Shown here piece after piece: positions 61,264 to 64,000 of a stretch of DNA of 64,000 bases (positions within the stretch are counted from its first letter, which is position 1; each line of letters starts with the position of its first letter). Below the pieces are notes generated by a model. The model saw only the letters and a list, made by a program, of their open reading frames with translations. It had not been told where the DNA came from and did not search any database. Both the position numbers and the translations under genes were made by a program. Source of the DNA: Planctomycetaceae bacterium (GTDB lineage: Bacteria; Planctomycetota; Planctomycetia; Pirellulales; Pirellulaceae); assembly GCA_005778405.1 (NCBI GenBank), contig SXOA01000023.1:1-64000 (forward strand), in the 5' to 3' direction.

Positions 61264-62720
61264 TTTCCATCTCCCTTCCACCTCATCATCGGCTGGCGGG
61301 CAGCTCGGACTTCGTCGGGTCGGCTGATGATGGTGCTGTGCGGTGCTTCGTGCAGAAGCTCCGGAGATTCTTCCGTGATACGGAACAGGATCTCCGCGAA
61401 GGCGTCCATCGTCTCTTTGCTCTCCGTCTCCGTCGGTTCGATCATCATCGCTTCGGGAACTGTCAACGGAAAATAAACCGTTGGCGCGTGAAAACCGTAG
61501 TCGAGCAGGCGCTTGGCCAGGTCCATGGCGGAGACGCTGGTCTTCTTCTTGATCGCCGCGGCGCTGGCCACGAACTCGTGCATGCAACGGTCTCCTTGCG
61601 GCACGGGCAGGATATGTTTCACGCGGCTGAGCAGGTAATTGGCATTCAGAACGGCGTTTTCGGCGACGGCCTTCAGTCCTTCCGGACCATGGGTGCGGAT
61701 GTAACACCAGGCCCGCACCAGCACGCCGACATTGCCGAAGAAGCTCCGCACGCGGCCGATGGATTGGGCCCGGTCATACGCCAGGCGGAATTTGTCTTCC
61801 ACTTTTTCCACGACAGGCGCTGGGAGATAGGGACCAAGAATGTCCGTCACGCAAATCGGCCCCGCTCCTGGGCCGCCGCCGCCGTGCGGACCGCTGAAGG
61901 TCTTGTGCGGGTTGTAATGCATCATGTCCGCGCCAAAATCGCCAGGTCGCGTGATGCCCAGGATGGCGTTCATGTTCGCGCCGTCGAGATAGATCAGCCC
62001 ACCCATTTTGTGAACCAACTGGGCAATCTGCGAGACTTGCTTGTCGAAAATGCCCAGCGTGCTGGGATTGGTGATCATGAACACCGCAATCTGGTCATCC
62101 AGCTTGGACTGCAAATCCTCCATATCCACAAATCCGGCCGCATTGCTCTTCACCGTCACAAATTCAAATCCAGCCATTTTCGCGCTGGCGGGATTCGTGC
62201 CGTGGGCGCTGTCGGGCGCCAGGACCTTGGTGCGCAAGAGCTTCTTGTCGCGGAAGTACGCCGCCGCCACCATCAGCGCGGCCAGTTCCCCATGAGCCCC
62301 GGCTGCCGGTTGGAGTGAAACCGCGGGCAGACCCGAGATTTCACCGAGTATCTGCTGAAGTTCGTACAGCAATTCCAGCATGCCCTGGATCGTTTCGTCC
62401 GGCTGATGCGGGTGCAGGTCGGCGATGCCAGGAAGCGCGGCCATCCGCTCGTTCCGCTTGCTGTTGTACTTCATCGTGCAAGAGCCGAGCGGATAGAAGT
62501 GGGTATCCACCGACATGTTAAGCGTCGAGAGGTTGGTGAAATGGCGAACCACCTCCGGCTCCGAGACCTCCGGCAGCGGCGGCAACCTTTCTGACAGTGA
62601 ATCCTTCGGCAACAGCTTGTCGATGCGCTCCACCGGCACATCACACGCCGGCAGCGTCGCCGCGCGGCGAGCGGGTTTGGAGAGCTCGAAGAGAAGAGTG
62701 GAGGTTTTGAGGTTACGCAT
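61254..62720 (-). CDS. gcvPB: Glycine dehydrogenase (decarboxylating) subunit 2
   Basis: GcvPB is the PLP-carrying half of the split P protein of the glycine cleavage system. The 488-residue product contains PLGSCTMKYNSKRNERMA, AGAHGELAALMVAAAYF, DSAHGTNPASAKMAGFEFV, and the PLP lysine in YNPHKTFSGPHGGGGPGAGPI near 290. The length is standard for the split form. gcvPA lies 30 bases upstream. The stop codon is supplied by the inverted repeat that follows. Confidence 0.96.
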   Translation of the reverse strand: MRNLKTSTLLFELSKPARRAATLPACDVPVERIDKLLPKDSLSERLPPLPEVSEPEVVRHFTNLSTLNMSVDTHFYPLGSCTMKYNSKRNERMAALPGIADLHPHQPDETIQGMLELLYELQQILGEISGLPAVSLQPAAGAHGELAALMVAAAYFRDKKLLRTKVLAPDSAHGTNPASAKMAGFEFVTVKSNAAGFVDMEDLQSKLDDQIAVFMITNPSTLGIFDKQVSQIAQLVHKMGGLIYLDGANMNAILGITRPGDFGADMMHYNPHKTFSGPHGGGGPGAGPICVTDILGPYLPAPVVEKVEDKFRLAYDRAQSIGRVRSFFGNVGVLVRAWCYIRTHGPEGLKAVAENAVLNANYLLSRVKHILPVPQGDRCMHEFVASAAAIKKKTSVSAMDLAKRLLDYGFHAPTVYFPLTVPEAMMIEPTETESKETMDAFAEILFRITEESPELLHEAPHSTIISRPDEVRAARQPMMRWKGDGNVR

Positions 62721-62750
62721 ATTTAAAGTCTTTCACGGTGCGCGCTGTGG

Positions 62751-64000
62751 CTATTGATTGAGCGACCTCGTCAATCCCTCAATCTCCCCCTTCGTCCGCT
62801 TTTCCGTCACGGTGACAAGGAAGCAATCTTCCAACTCCGGATACCATTTGCCCAGCGGAATTCCGGCGAGGTAGCCAGCGGCGGACGCGGACTTGAGCAG
62901 GTCGGCCACGCGGTTCTGTTTGTCCCGAATGACGAATTCTTTGAACGTAGGCTGGGAAAAGGCGGCAGAGAATCGTGAGCCAGCGGTGAGTTGCTGTTTC
63001 GCGTAGGCGGCCTTCCTCACGCAGAGTTCGGCAGTTTCTTTCAAGCCTTGCGGCCCCATTTGCGCCAGGTAGATGGCTGCCCGCAGAGCGAAGAGCCCTT
63101 GGTTGGTGCAAATGTTGCTAGTAGCCTTCTCGCGGCGGATGTGCTGTTCGCGGGTTTGTAACGTCAAGACCCAGCAGCGGCGGCCGCGGCGATCGACGGT
63201 TTGCCCGGCGATGCGGCCTGGCATGCGGCGGACGAAGGCTTCCTTACAAGCCATGATGCCCAGGTAAGGCCCGCCATAGAGCATCGGTGTCCCCAGCGAT
63301 TGTCCTTCCGCCACTGCCACGTCGGCCCCCAAATCAGCCGGCCGCTTGAGGAGCCCCAGGCTGATAGGGTCGAATGACTGTACCAGCAGAGCGCCGGCGT
63401 CATGGGCAATTTTGCTGATTGCCGCCACATCCTCCAGGCAGCCGAAGAAATTCGGATGCTGGAGCAGCACACAGGCCGTATCGCTATCAACCGCTGCCGC
63501 TACGTCCGCAGGCCTGACAATACCGCTCGCAGCCGGAACGGTGACGAGGTGCGCACCGATGCATTCAAAATACGTTTCCAGAATCTGCCGGTATTCGGGA
63601 TTCACGCTCCCGGCCACAACCACTTTTCCCGGCCGCCCGGTCACGCTCATCGCCAGCAGCACACCCTCCGCAGCCGCACTGCCGCCGTCGTAGAGGCTGG
63701 CGTTGGAAACATCCATGCCCGTCAGCTCGCAGATGAGAGTCTGGTACTCAAACATCACCTGTAGATTCCCCTGTGCCACCTCAGGCTGATAGGGAGTGTA
63801 AGACGTATAGAACTCGCCGCGGCCTGCTAGTGCATCGACGACTGCCGGCACAAAGTGATCGTAACTGCCGCCGCCGAGAAAGCAGACCTTGCTACCCGCG
63901 TGATCATTCTTCGCCGCCAGCGCGCCGAGTTGCTGCGCAAGCTCCATTTCCGATAAGGCAGGGGGCAAAGCGAGCGGCCGCTTGAGACGGTGCTCGGCAG
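62751..64000 (-). CDS. gcvPA: Glycine dehydrogenase (decarboxylating) subunit 1, 5' end cut by window
   Basis: GcvPA pairs with GcvPB to decarboxylate glycine. Visible motifs are FLGGGSYDHFVPAVVDAL, EFYTSYTPYQPEVAQGNLQVMFEYQTLICELTGMDVSNASLYDG near the start, and QTREQHIRREKATSNICTNQGL. The ORF track begins at a TTG, but the frame continues to the window edge with family-like sequence (AEHRLKRPLALPPALSEMEL), so the true start lies outside. The missing N-terminus is probably about 35-40 residues. gcvH and gcvT may lie upstream. Confidence 0.95.
   Translation of the reverse strand, partial: AEHRLKRPLALPPALSEMELAQQLGALAAKNDHAGSKVCFLGGGSYDHFVPAVVDALAGRGEFYTSYTPYQPEVAQGNLQVMFEYQTLICELTGMDVSNASLYDGGSAAAEGVLLAMSVTGRPGKVVVAGSVNPEYRQILETYFECIGAHLVTVPAASGIVRPADVAAAVDSDTACVLLQHPNFFGCLEDVAAISKIAHDAGALLVQSFDPISLGLLKRPADLGADVAVAEGQSLGTPMLYGGPYLGIMACKEAFVRRMPGRIAGQTVDRRGRRCWVLTLQTREQHIRREKATSNICTNQGLFALRAAIYLAQMGPQGLKETAELCVRKAAYAKQQLTAGSRFSAAFSQPTFKEFVIRDKQNRVADLLKSASAAGYLAGIPLGKWYPELEDCFLVTVTEKRTKGEIEGLTRSLNQ

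Noticed and set aside
61164-62318. 384-codon plus-strand ORF
   Set aside because: Antisense to gcvPB.

Overview
The window is a gene-dense, roughly 60 % GC chromosomal segment from a planctomycete, most likely a Pirellulales/Gemmatales-type member of class Planctomycetia. The lineage markers are five DUF1501 proteins with Tat-like signals, two PSCyt1/DUF1549/DUF1553 proteins, a Hanks-type Ser/Thr kinase, an ECF sigma/anti-sigma pair, NPCBM-type domains, and many intergenic inverted repeats of the kind found in these genomes. No rRNA, tRNA, CRISPR array, prophage or transposase was seen. This lineage call rests on family recognition; no search was run.

Layout. 0-6.3 kb: nadA; a divergent Ser/Thr kinase; a glutaredoxin-like/DUF2064/thiO cluster; a HELGH-containing protein. 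6.4-14.3 kb: a secreted two-haem protein with a degenerate peptidase-like C-terminus, purH, an orphan DUF1501, chorismate mutase, an HD hydrolase and a small winged-helix protein. 14.3-22.7 kb: a secretin-like Gly-rich secreted protein, a DUF1501, and a DUF1553-DUF1501-monohaem operon on the minus strand. 22.7-31.7 kb: a disturbed interval holding a stop-interrupted small membrane ORF and a small basic ORF with an ATC start, then a coiled-coil protein, a 1067-residue trypsin-like/PDZ protein lacking the catalytic serine, a zinc-ribbon membrane protein, a UbiB-family kinase and mutM. 31.7-32.5 kb: a gene-free, hairpin-rich spacer. 32.5-41.6 kb: an Hsp70 protein, an NPCBM membrane protein, xseBA, dapF, a scramblase-like protein, an ExbB-like protein, a VOC protein, and two YjbR-domain proteins, one fused to a Cys-rich N-terminus. 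41.6-52.6 kb: a second DUF1553/DUF1501 operon, divergent from DUF1501-SDR, then rlmN and a PQQ-type dehydrogenase/cytochrome fusion. 52.7-64 kb: serA and serC, a DUF1579 protein, TPR lipoprotein, conserved planctomycete protein, ECF sigma and anti-sigma, FHA protein, a lipoate/octanoate transferase, gcvPB and gcvPA (cut by the right edge).

Functional groupings. serA-serC and gcvPA-gcvPB-lipoyl transferase handle serine and glycine; lipoylation is needed for GcvH, which probably lies just outside the window. The DUF1501/DUF1553/PSCyt sets are exported haem-bearing systems of unknown function.

Most notable observation. Many gene junctions carry short-period repeats (mostly 7 nt, sometimes 9-10 nt). 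Several are built as two inverted arms of degenerate heptamers. Unit sequences differ between loci but the architecture is the same. Several of these and other inverted repeats supply or abut the stop codon of the upstream gene, and some are translated inside genes (thiO and two DUF1501 genes). The second notable point is the 22.69-23.22 kb interval, where two adjacent small genes each carry one coding anomaly.
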